From the NCBI GenBank assembly GCA_002403445.1, contig DHHU01000060.1:25021-34980 (forward strand): a stretch of 9,960 bases of DNA, read 5' to 3'. The DNA comes from Salinisphaeraceae bacterium UBA4764 (GTDB taxonomy: Bacteria; Pseudomonadota; Gammaproteobacteria; Nevskiales; Salinisphaeraceae). The notes under the pieces were generated by a model. It saw nothing but the letters and a program-made list of their open reading frames with translations. It was not told where the DNA came from and made no database searches. Positions 1 through 6,236 of the stretch are shown here, one piece after another (the first letter of the stretch is position 1; each line of letters opens with the position of its first letter). Both the position numbers and the translations under genes were made by a program.

Positions 1-215
1 CCAGGCTCTATGGTTGCAGCCACATTCTGTGCGCCGACCCGCACATGGCTACCAGAGACTGCTCGCGCCATGCGCTCAACGTAAACAAACGGAACACAAA
101 TACCCAATTCACAGGGGTGTTCGTCGGAGCGATTGAACTCCGCCGCGAACTCATCGACCTGCGAGGCACTCCCATTCATTTTCCAGTTACCTATTACCAG
201 CGGAGTACGCTCCAT
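1..215 (-). CDS. tpiA: Triosephosphate isomerase, N-terminal part (cut by window edge)
   Basis: Triosephosphate isomerase interconverts dihydroxyacetone phosphate and glyceraldehyde 3-phosphate in cytoplasmic glycolysis and gluconeogenesis. Only the first 71 codons are in the window; the rest lies beyond the left edge. Translation from the ATG at 215-213 gives MERTPLVIGNWKMN, the diagnostic TIM-barrel first strand with the substrate-binding Asn10 and Lys12. Later the fragment has CVPFVYVERM and VGAQNVA, matching the second and third strand regions of the family (the GAQN motif). The start is supported by a Shine-Dalgarno-like AAGGTG at 222-227, six bases from the ATG. The gene lies 61 bp downstream of glmM on the same strand, with a terminator hairpin between, so it may be transcribed partly by read-through and partly from its own promoter, which I could not identify. 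The visible part has no frameshift. Confidence 0.96.
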   Translation of the reverse strand, partial: MERTPLVIGNWKMNGSASQVDEFAAEFNRSDEHPCELGICVPFVYVERMARAVSGSHVRVGAQNVAATIEP

Positions 216-221
216 TCAATA

Positions 222-227
222 CACCTT
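222..227 (-). promoter_or_regulatory. tpiA ribosome binding site
   Basis: On the minus strand this reads AAGGTG, six bases before the tpiA ATG at 215. It is one of the clearer Shine-Dalgarno sequences in the window and fixes the tpiA start. Confidence 0.6.
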
Positions 228-240
228 CGGATTAAATTGG

Positions 241-273
241 AAACAAAAAAGCGGCCGAACATGCACTTGCCGC
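241..273 (-). terminator. Intrinsic terminator between glmM and tpiA
   Basis: Reading the minus strand, GCGGC (273-269) and GCCGC (255-251) form a GC-only five-base-pair stem around a 13-base loop, followed directly by TTTTTT (250-245) and then GTTT. It starts four bases after the glmM stop codon. The stem is short and the loop large, so termination may be incomplete. It is likely the 3' end of the rlmE-ftsH-folP-glmM transcript, or a partial attenuator ahead of tpiA. Confidence 0.6.
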
Positions 274-276
274 CAC

Positions 277-1653
277 TCAGGCAGTTACCGCAGCTTGGGC
301 GCGCACGTTTTCAGCCAAGTGATTGGCCCAATAGTTTACCTGATCACGATCGGCGCCTTCCACCATCACTCGTAACTTGGGTTCAGTTCCTGAAGCTCGC
401 AGTACGACACGCCCATCTGCCCCCATCGCGGCTTCGGCCTGGTTGATTTCCGAACGGATTTCTCCATTACGCATCAGCAGCTCCGCCTGACCCGGTGCCA
501 GTTCGACGTTGATCAACGAATGAGGATAGTGCATAAGACTGTTAGTCAACTCGGCCAAACTGCGACCGGATTCGATCATGACCGCCAGCACTTGGAGAGC
601 GGTAACTGCGCCGTCGCCTGTCGTGGCGCGGTCAAGACAAAGGATGTGGCCCGAAGTTTCACCACCAATCCGACCCCCAATGGCCTGCAGCCGCTCGAAC
701 ACGTAACGATCCCCAACGGCGGCACGCTCGAAGCGGATGCCGGATTGTTCAAAAGCCCGTACCAAGCCCAGATTGGTCATCAATGTCCCCACCACGGGAC
801 CGGACAACTCGTTTTTCTGATGACGGGCCAAGGCAATCACGTAAAGGATTTCATCACCATCGACAACCCGGCCTGTATGGTCGACCATGATGCAGCGATC
901 GCCATCCCCATCGAATGCAATACCGACGTCAGCATTTTCAGCCGTGACTCTTTTAGCAAGTTGATGCGGATCTGTGGAGCCGCAAGCCGCGTTGATGTTC
1001 TGGCCGTCGGGTTCTGCAGCCATGGTCACAACCTCAGCGTTCAACTCGCTAAAAACCGAGGGCGCCACATGATAGGTTGACCCGTTGGCACAGTCGACAA
1101 CAAGCTTCAGACCGCGCAGCCCCCCTAGATCCATGCGAGCGGTCGATTTGCAGAATTCCACATAGCGTCCGGCCGCACTATCAACACGGCTAGCCCGGCC
1201 GAGTTGACCTGATGTAACGCAGATCAGAGGTTCACTCAACTGGTCTTCGATACGAGCCTCAATGGCGTCTGAAAGTTTTTGACCGTATGGTGAAAAGAAC
1301 TTGAAGCCGTTGTCGAAGTGGGGATTGTGCGAAGCGCTGATAACCACACCGGATGCCGCTCGAAATGTGCGCGTGAGATAGGCGATACCCGGCGTTGGCA
1401 ATGGGCCAACCAGCAACACGTCGACACCAGCCGCGGCAAAACCCGATTCCAGTGCCGATTCATACATGTAACCGGACAGCCGTGTGTCTTTACCGATCAA
1501 AACGCGTGGCCGTACCAAATCCCCCGTTGCAGGTTGATCTGAAGCTAGAACGCGGCCAGCCGCATAACCAAGCCGAAGCGCAAAATCGGGGGTCATCGGC
1601 GATTGGCCAACACGCCCGCGAATACCATCAGTGCCAAAAACTGATTCAGTCAT
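277..1653 (-). CDS. glmM: Phosphoglucosamine mutase GlmM
   Basis: GlmM converts glucosamine 6-phosphate to glucosamine 1-phosphate, the step before GlmU makes UDP-N-acetylglucosamine for peptidoglycan and lipopolysaccharide. It is cytoplasmic. The 458-residue product is slightly longer than the usual ~445 and shows all four alpha-D-phosphohexomutase domains. These are the N-terminal FGTDGIRGR (6-14), the phosphoserine loop SASHNP with catalytic Ser108, the metal-binding DGDGDR (248-253), the sugar-binding GGETSGH (330-336) and the C-terminal phosphate-binding loop RASGTEPKLR (419-428). Activity in this family requires phosphorylation of the active-site serine. The ATG overlaps the folP stop codon as TGATG, sharing one base, so translation is probably coupled to folP; no separate Shine-Dalgarno is obvious. 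A terminator follows at 241-273. The folP-glmM pair downstream of ftsH is the standard gammaproteobacterial arrangement. Confidence 0.98.
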   Translation of the reverse strand: MTESVFGTDGIRGRVGQSPMTPDFALRLGYAAGRVLASDQPATGDLVRPRVLIGKDTRLSGYMYESALESGFAAAGVDVLLVGPLPTPGIAYLTRTFRAASGVVISASHNPHFDNGFKFFSPYGQKLSDAIEARIEDQLSEPLICVTSGQLGRASRVDSAAGRYVEFCKSTARMDLGGLRGLKLVVDCANGSTYHVAPSVFSELNAEVVTMAAEPDGQNINAACGSTDPHQLAKRVTAENADVGIAFDGDGDRCIMVDHTGRVVDGDEILYVIALARHQKNELSGPVVGTLMTNLGLVRAFEQSGIRFERAAVGDRYVFERLQAIGGRIGGETSGHILCLDRATTGDGAVTALQVLAVMIESGRSLAELTNSLMHYPHSLINVELAPGQAELLMRNGEIRSEINQAEAAMGADGRVVLRASGTEPKLRVMVEGADRDQVNYWANHLAENVRAQAAVTA

Positions 1654-2534
1654 CAGGCTATAGCACGCCGCCCGTTAAGCAAATCGGCGAGTTGACAAAC
1701 CTGCGCGGTCGCTAGGACATCATGCGCACGTACAATCGACACACCACGAGACACGCCCCATACTGCACTCGCTAAACTGCCGTTCAGACGAGCGTCGAGC
1801 GAATCGTCGTCAAAAAGCTTCGCAAACATAGATTTACGCGACACTCCCAGCACTACCGGCCTACCGGACACGGCAAATCGCTCAATGGATTGCAGCATGG
1901 ACATATTGTGGACAAGGGTCTTGCCAAAACCAAACCCGGGGTCCACACAAAGCCGATCGGTAGACATTCCGGCAAGCCGACAGTCTCTAACACGACTCGC
2001 AAGATAGGCTTCAACCTCACCCACAACATCATTGTAGTGAGGATCGTGCTGCATTGTAGCCGGCTCGCCCTGCATGTGGCCTATGCAGGCGGACAAACCA
2101 TATTTCGTAACGACTTCGACTGCGCCGGCTTCGTGCAGTCCGCGTACGTCGTTAATCATGTCAATGCCGTAATCGGCGGCAGCTTCCATCACTACTGGAT
2201 CGCTGGTATCAACCGAGAGAAAGCAGTCGCTGAACGCACGCAACTCGCGCAAAACCGGCGATAGACGCTCGATCTGAGTGGCTGCTGAGACCGGCTTGGA
2301 TCCTGGACGAGTTGATTCAGCGCCCACGTCCAAAATCCGAGCACCCGCCTCAATCAGAGACACTCCGTGCTTTATGGCGTCAGATGGTCGATTGTGGACG
2401 CCCCCATCAGAAAACGAATCGGGCGTAACGTTCAGTACGCCCATAACAACAGTCGGTTGCAACGCAAGCCGGCGATCCCCCGGCCCCTTCAATAAAGAAG
2501 GGACAAGGGGGACATTTTCAGCAGCGCCACGCAT
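1653..2534 (-). CDS. folP: Dihydropteroate synthase FolP
   Basis: Dihydropteroate synthase condenses p-aminobenzoate with 6-hydroxymethyl-dihydropterin diphosphate in folate biosynthesis and is the target of sulfonamides. The 293-residue product carries the family signatures in order: MGVLNVTPDSFSDGG (31-45), DVGAESTRPGS (69-79), SVDTSDP (107-113), INDVRGL (127-133), DPGFGFGKT (198-206), GVSRKS (230-235) and the C-terminal RAHDV (269-273). The pterin- and sulfonamide-contacting Arg of STRPGS, the Lys of SRKS and the final Arg-x-His are all present. About 13 residues more than in E. coli FolP precede the first strand. The ATG at 2534 is the only good in-frame start, but no Shine-Dalgarno lies next to it. 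An in-frame TAG touches this ATG, and the only GGAGG in the 44-bp gap from ftsH lies about 30 bp upstream, suggesting coupled initiation. It overlaps glmM by one base at its 3' end. Confidence 0.97.
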   Translation of the reverse strand: MRGAAENVPLVPSLLKGPGDRRLALQPTVVMGVLNVTPDSFSDGGVHNRPSDAIKHGVSLIEAGARILDVGAESTRPGSKPVSAATQIERLSPVLRELRAFSDCFLSVDTSDPVVMEAAADYGIDMINDVRGLHEAGAVEVVTKYGLSACIGHMQGEPATMQHDPHYNDVVGEVEAYLASRVRDCRLAGMSTDRLCVDPGFGFGKTLVHNMSMLQSIERFAVSGRPVVLGVSRKSMFAKLFDDDSLDARLNGSLASAVWGVSRGVSIVRAHDVLATAQVCQLADLLNGRRAIA

Positions 2535-2578
2535 CTAGCCAGTGAGTTCGCTACGTTTCAGAACGAGGCCTCCGGTGA

Positions 2579-4540
2579 CTACAGTCGGTACCGGTTTTGT
2601 GCTGGGCTCGGCACATCGGATGTGCCGCGTCCCGAATCGTCTGAATGATTGCCGGATTCCACACCAGCACCAGCACTGCCACTGCCGCCGTTGCCCTGAT
2701 CTGGATTGTCGATCCAATCCTGCGGCGGGCCGGGATCCTGTTCTTTCATGATCCGGTCAATTTGTTTGCGATCGATGGTTTCATACTTCATTAATGCATC
2801 GGCCATGAGATGAAGTTTGTTCATATTGTTTTCCAATATTTCCCGCGCTTTCTCATAACACTCGTCAATGATGCGTCGCACTTCCACGTCGATCGCGTGG
2901 GTCGTTTCATCGGATACCACACTAGACTGAGCCGCTGCCTTGCCAAGGAATGGCTGATCGTCATCGTTGTGGTAGGTGATCGGGCCCATGCGCTCCGACA
3001 GCCCCCACTTGGTCACCATATTATTGGCGATTTCGGTGACACGCTCGATATCATTAGAGGCGCCAGTGGTTACTGCATCCTTACCAAAGATCAACTCCTC
3101 GGCCAGCCTGCCGCCGTAGAGCGAGCAAATCTGGCTGATCAGACGTTGACGGGAATAACTGTAGCGATCTTCCTCAGGAAGAAACATGGTGACACCCAGC
3201 GCCCGACCGCGCGGCATAATCGTTACCTTATGCACCGGATCGTGCTGGGGTACCAGCAAGCCGATAATCGCGTGACCTGATTCGTGATAGGCGGTGAGTT
3301 TCTTTTCATCCTGGGTCATGACCATAGATTTGCGCTCAGCGCCCATCATGATCTTGTCCTTGGCGCGCTCGAAGTCTTCCTGTGACACCTTGTCGTGATC
3401 TGCGCGCGCTGCGAACAGTGCGGCCTCGTTGACCAGATTGGCCAGATCCGCACCGGAGAAACCTGGAGTACCCCGCGCCAGAATCGAGGTGTTGACACCG
3501 TCGCGGACTGGCACATCCTTCATGTGGACGTTGAGCACTTGTTCGCGACCACGGACGTCAGGCAACGGCACCACCACTTGGCGATCAAAACGACCCGGTC
3601 GCAGCAGTGCTGGATCGAGCACATCCGGACGGTTGGTGGCGGCAATGACGATTACACCCTCGTTGCCTTCAAAACCATCCATTTCAACCAGCATTTGATT
3701 GAGCGTTTGCTCGCGTTCGTCGTGTCCGCCACCCATGCCGGCCCCACGCTGCCGGCCAACTGCGTCAAGCTCGTCTATAAAGATAATGCAGGGTGCTTGT
3801 TTCTTGGCCTGCTCAAACATATCGCGGACGCGTGAAGCGCCTACCCCCACAAACATCTCGACGAAATCGGAACCGGAAATGGAGAAAAACGGCACACCGG
3901 CTTCGCCAGCGATCGCACGGGCCAACATAGTCTTACCAGTGCCCGGTGACCCCACCATCAACACCCCACGCGGGATCTTGCCGCCGACACGCTGGAATTT
4001 AGAGGGATCCGACAGAAACTCCACAAGTTCCTGAACCTCGGCCTTGGCTTCCTCGACGCCAGCAACGTCGGAAAAACGCATCTTCACGTCTTCGGCGGCT
4101 GCTTGCTTGGCCTTGGATTTGCCGAATGACATGGCGCCACGGCCTCCACCGCCGCCTTGCATCTGACGCATGAAGTAGACCCAGACGCCGATCAAGAGCA
4201 AAAACGGGAACCAGGAAATGAGGATCTGTTTGAGAAACGAGCCGTTATTGGCTGGCTGGCCGATGATTTCAACGTTGTGTTTCATCAGCGTGCCGATCAT
4301 GGCCTCATTATTGGTCTCGGGACTGATCGTGGAAAACGACCGCCCCGAGCTATAGGCGCCCTTGATGTGGTTGCCGCTGATCTTGACCTTGGAGACGTCG
4401 TTATTCTTAACCTTGGTCAGAAAACTCGAGTAGGCAATCTGATTATTACTCGAGCTCGACGGCGCAAAGCTCGAAAAGACGGTCATCAACACAAGCGCGA
4501 TAACCACCCACAGCAGCAGATTCTTGGCAAGTTCGTTCAA
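2579..4540 (-). CDS. ftsH: ATP-dependent zinc metalloprotease FtsH
   Basis: FtsH is a hexameric inner-membrane AAA+ protease that extracts and degrades unassembled or damaged membrane proteins and regulators. From a TTG start at 4540 the product has 653 residues and begins LNELAKNLLLWVV (first residue read as Met), matching the start of other proteobacterial FtsH proteins. It has two membrane segments (about 4-25 and 105-127) around a periplasmic domain. The AAA+ module follows, with Walker A GSPGTGKT (197-204), pore loop FVG (230-232), Walker B ending IDE (Asp256, Glu257) and arginine fingers Arg314 and Arg317. The protease motif HESGH (419-423) has Zn-binding His419 and His423 and catalytic Glu420; Asp497 in GASND is the likely third zinc ligand. 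A Gly/Ser-rich hydrophilic tail ends it. Walker A has Ser where Pro is usual. A longer TTG start at 4609 would add 23 residues atypical of the family, so I prefer 4540. Upstream is rlmE, downstream folP. Confidence 0.96.
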   Translation of the reverse strand: MNELAKNLLLWVVIALVLMTVFSSFAPSSSSNNQIAYSSFLTKVKNNDVSKVKISGNHIKGAYSSGRSFSTISPETNNEAMIGTLMKHNVEIIGQPANNGSFLKQILISWFPFLLLIGVWVYFMRQMQGGGGGRGAMSFGKSKAKQAAAEDVKMRFSDVAGVEEAKAEVQELVEFLSDPSKFQRVGGKIPRGVLMVGSPGTGKTMLARAIAGEAGVPFFSISGSDFVEMFVGVGASRVRDMFEQAKKQAPCIIFIDELDAVGRQRGAGMGGGHDEREQTLNQMLVEMDGFEGNEGVIVIAATNRPDVLDPALLRPGRFDRQVVVPLPDVRGREQVLNVHMKDVPVRDGVNTSILARGTPGFSGADLANLVNEAALFAARADHDKVSQEDFERAKDKIMMGAERKSMVMTQDEKKLTAYHESGHAIIGLLVPQHDPVHKVTIMPRGRALGVTMFLPEEDRYSYSRQRLISQICSLYGGRLAEELIFGKDAVTTGASNDIERVTEIANNMVTKWGLSERMGPITYHNDDDQPFLGKAAAQSSVVSDETTHAIDVEVRRIIDECYEKAREILENNMNKLHLMADALMKYETIDRKQIDRIMKEQDPGPPQDWIDNPDQGNGGSGSAGAGVESGNHSDDSGRGTSDVPSPAQNRYRL

Positions 4541-4548
4541 TCTAATTT

Positions 4549-4553
4549 TCCCC
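4549..4553 (-). promoter_or_regulatory. ftsH ribosome binding site deciding the TTG start
   Basis: The minus strand reads GGGGA here, eight bases before the TTG at 4540. This spacing, together with homology of the following residues to FtsH N-termini, favours TTG 4540 over the upstream in-frame TTG codons at 4576 and 4609. No in-frame ATG exists in this stretch. Confidence 0.45.
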
Positions 4554-4627
4554 GGCCACCTTAGCGACCGATACAAATTTTCCTTAATTCCATTGTAACC
4601 GGCCTGCAATCGCAGCGTATTAACCGA

Positions 4628-5254
4628 CTACACTCTTACATTACGCCATCCACGCCCAACCAGATACACCTCGGCGCTAGCATCTCGCGAGGCATCGGGT
4701 TTGCGCACGGCAACCCATTCGAATCGCTGCCGTGCCGACGCGACCAAAGCATCAAAGCCTTCACCCTGAAATAGCTTGATGACACTTCGCCCCCCGACGG
4801 CAAGTACCTGATCGCAGAGATCTAGCGTCAGCTCGGCCAGTAGCATCACGGATGCCTGATCGGCTGATTTCACACCAGATAAGTTGGGGGCCATATCCGA
4901 AAGAACAAGCGTGGGGCTGTCTTGACCAAGGGTGGTCAAAAGCTGACTTAATCCGTCCGGTTCACTGAAATCACAGTTCAGGATTTCCACGCCAGCTATC
5001 GGATCGATCGAAAGCCGATCGAGAGCCAAAACGCGGGCATCTGGGTTTTGGCGTCGGCAATATTGACTCCAAGAGCCTGGCGCAGCCCCGAGATCAACAA
5101 TACATTGTGCGCCTTCGAGTAGCCCATCTCGGTCGTCGAGTTGTGCCAGTTTATAGGCCGATCGTGCTCGGTAGTGATCCCGTCGAGCCCGTGCAACATA
5201 TGGATCGGAACGCTGGCGATTCTGCCAGGCATTGGCGCCACGACGTTTAACCAC
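4628..5254 (-). CDS. rlmE: 23S rRNA 2'-O-methyltransferase RlmE (RrmJ/FtsJ)
   Basis: RlmE uses S-adenosylmethionine to methylate the 2'-hydroxyl of U2552 (E. coli numbering) in the A loop of 23S rRNA, a late step in 50S maturation. From a GTG start at 5254 the product is 208 residues, against 209 in E. coli. It has a basic N-terminus (MVKRRGANAW), the SAM-binding motif DLGAAPGSWSQ (54-64), LSDMAPNLSG (118-127), IKLFQGEGFD (159-168) and the C-terminal EVYLVG. The K-D-K-E catalytic tetrad is complete: Lys35, Asp120, Lys160 and Glu195. Longer in-frame starts (GTG 5296, TTG 5323) would overlap the divergent yhbY start or its leader and add residues unlike the family. No clear Shine-Dalgarno precedes the GTG. 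ftsH follows after 87 bp, as in E. coli where the pair is heat-inducible; I could not find a convincing sigma-32 promoter upstream here. Confidence 0.95.
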   Translation of the reverse strand: MVKRRGANAWQNRQRSDPYVARARRDHYRARSAYKLAQLDDRDGLLEGAQCIVDLGAAPGSWSQYCRRQNPDARVLALDRLSIDPIAGVEILNCDFSEPDGLSQLLTTLGQDSPTLVLSDMAPNLSGVKSADQASVMLLAELTLDLCDQVLAVGGRSVIKLFQGEGFDALVASARQRFEWVAVRKPDASRDASAEVYLVGRGWRNVRV

Positions 5255-5260
5255 AATCGC

Positions 5261-5266
5261 TACAAT
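5261..5266 (+). promoter_or_regulatory. Candidate -10 element for yhbY
   Basis: TACAAT matches the sigma-70 -10 consensus at five of six bases and lies about 40 bp before the yhbY ATG. No good -35 box sits 16-18 bp upstream (that region is the 5' end of rlmE), so it is tentative. The same bases read on the minus strand give TATTGT (5267-5262), a weaker candidate -10 for rlmE. Confidence 0.25.
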
Positions 5267-5306
5267 AGCAAAAGCGCCATTCCCGAAAGACCGCACAGGA
5301 AAGCCA

Positions 5307-5612
5307 ATGGACTCGCAGCCCAAATCTGATCACCGTACCCTCAAGCGCAAGGCGCATCATCTTAAGCCGATCGTACGCATCGGCGCAGCCGGTCTGACTA
5401 CAGCTGTACTCGCGGAACTGGATCAAGCACTTATCGCGCACAAGCTGGTCAAGATTCGGCTGGATGCACCCGACCGTCAAAGCCGCGCCACCATGATCGC
5501 TAGAGCATGCGAAAATGTTGCGGCCGAATGCGTACAGCAGATCGGCCACACGGCCACGCTCTATCGCTCGAATCCGGAAACGTCCGAGATCGAGCCGCCG
5601 GTAAGCCAATAA
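5307..5612 (+). CDS. yhbY: Ribosome assembly RNA-binding protein YhbY (CRM domain)
   Basis: YhbY is a small CRM-domain protein associated with pre-50S particles; the same domain occurs in plant organelle splicing factors. The 101-residue product aligns by eye with E. coli YhbY (97 residues). It has LKRKAHHLKPIVRIGAAGL (12-30), including the GxxG RNA-binding loop (Gly26-Gly29), then AVLAELDQAL and LVKIRL, a central VQQIGHTATLYR (77-88), and a polar tail. The ATG at 5307 is preceded by AGGA (5297-5300) six bases upstream. An upstream in-frame ATG at 5232 would add 25 residues and overlap the divergent rlmE start, so it is rejected. It diverges from rlmE over about 50 bp and converges with greA with 22 bp between stop codons. 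The yhbY-rlmE divergent pair is conserved in E. coli and fits a shared role in 50S maturation. Confidence 0.93.
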   Translation: MDSQPKSDHRTLKRKAHHLKPIVRIGAAGLTTAVLAELDQALIAHKLVKIRLDAPDRQSRATMIARACENVAAECVQQIGHTATLYRSNPETSEIEPPVSQ

Positions 5613-5634
5613 ACGGCGCACGGTCTATCCTAAT

Positions 5635-6117
5635 TCAGACGTATTTTACTGCCAGGATTTCCAACGTCCGCTGACCACCCGGGACGTTGACGTCCACAAC
5701 GTCACCTTCCGATTTGCCGATCAATGCGCGCGCGATAGGGGAGGCAAACGACAACAGACCGGATTTAATATCAGCCTCGTCCTCGCCAACTATTTGATAG
5801 GTAAATTCATCGCCTGTGTTTTCATCAGCTAAATCCACGGTGGCGCCGAAGACTATCTTCTCGCCGGCCTGACGTCCGGCTTCGGCAACGTTAATGACTT
5901 GGGCAGAGGCGAGTTTTTTTTCTATTTCGGCGATGCGATCCTCGTTGAAGCCTTGCTCTTCCTTGGCGGCATGGTACTCAGCGTTTTCCTTGAGATCACC
6001 GTGGGCACGCGCTTCCTCAATCGCTGCCACAATACGAGGGCGCTCGGTTTGCTTGAGCCGCTTCAATTCAGCGCGTAGCGCCTCAGCGCCGGATTCGGTA
6101 AGAGGTGTCTTTTCCAT
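5635..6117 (-). CDS. greA: Transcription elongation factor GreA
   Basis: GreA enters the secondary channel of RNA polymerase and stimulates cleavage of backtracked RNA, rescuing stalled elongation complexes. The 160-residue product (158 in E. coli) starts MEKTPLTESGAEALRAEL and shows the coiled-coil domain with tip motif GDLKENAEYHAA (40-51). The acidic tip residues Asp41 and Glu44, which coordinate the catalytic Mg, are present. The C-terminal FKBP-like domain contains SPIARALIGKSEGD (126-139) and VPGG (145-148). The start is fixed by homology; the frame continues upstream, but those residues are unlike GreA and cross the terminator hairpin and the ubiA 3' end. There is no Shine-Dalgarno: the leader just before ATG is GCAGCTTTTTT. 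A strong hairpin plus T-tract ends 15 bases upstream, resembling the attenuated greA leader of E. coli. It converges with yhbY. Confidence 0.97.
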   Translation of the reverse strand: MEKTPLTESGAEALRAELKRLKQTERPRIVAAIEEARAHGDLKENAEYHAAKEEQGFNEDRIAEIEKKLASAQVINVAEAGRQAGEKIVFGATVDLADENTGDEFTYQIVGEDEADIKSGLLSFASPIARALIGKSEGDVVDVNVPGGQRTLEILAVKYV

Positions 6118-6132
6118 AAAAAAGCTGCAATT

Positions 6133-6158
6133 AAAAAAACCGCCCGATTGGGACGGTT
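6133..6158 (-). terminator. Intrinsic terminator / attenuator in the greA leader
   Basis: On the minus strand AACCGTCC (6158-6151), loop CAATC, and GGGCGGTT (6145-6138) form an eight-pair stem with one G-U wobble. The last stem bases merge into a run of seven T (6139-6133). No T-tract occurs in the plus direction, so it acts on minus-strand transcription. It lies 79 bp after the ubiA stop and 15 bp before the greA ATG. It may terminate ubiA transcripts, attenuate greA, or both. Confidence 0.75.
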
Positions 6159-6181
6159 CGCATCGTATTGAATAGCCGGAG

Positions 6182-6211
6182 AGAATAGCAAAAGGACGCT
6201 GTCGCGGTCGA
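6182..6211 (-). promoter_or_regulatory. Candidate greA promoter in the ubiA-greA gap
   Basis: On the minus strand TCGACC (6211-6206) and TATTCT (6187-6182), 18 bp apart, each match sigma-70 boxes at four of six bases. Initiation near 6175 would place the complete hairpin at 6133-6158 inside the leader RNA. Both boxes are weak, so this is only a candidate. Confidence 0.25.
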
Positions 6212-6236
6212 GCTTGTGAAAAGACGCATCGGCTAA

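Noticed and set aside
520..1080. 186-codon plus-strand open frame antisense to glmM
   Set aside because: It lies wholly inside glmM, which has every family motif. The translation resembles no known protein and there is no supporting start context.
2535..2717. 60-codon minus-strand frame overlapping the ftsH tail and ending at folP
   Set aside because: Its composition (Arg/Gln/Trp/Cys-rich) is a frame-shifted read of the FtsH Gly/Ser-rich tail. Only its last codons are of interest, for folP coupling.
2810..3835. Long plus-strand open frames antisense to ftsH (2810-3280, 3395-3835, and others to 4564)
   Set aside because: They are shadows of the strongly conserved ftsH coding frame, with no recognisable domains and no promoter or ribosome binding evidence.
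5255..5323. Longer rlmE N-terminus from TTG 5323 or GTG 5296
   Set aside because: The extra residues are unlike RlmE, the extension from TTG 5323 overlaps the yhbY start, and the GTG at 5254 gives the family length.
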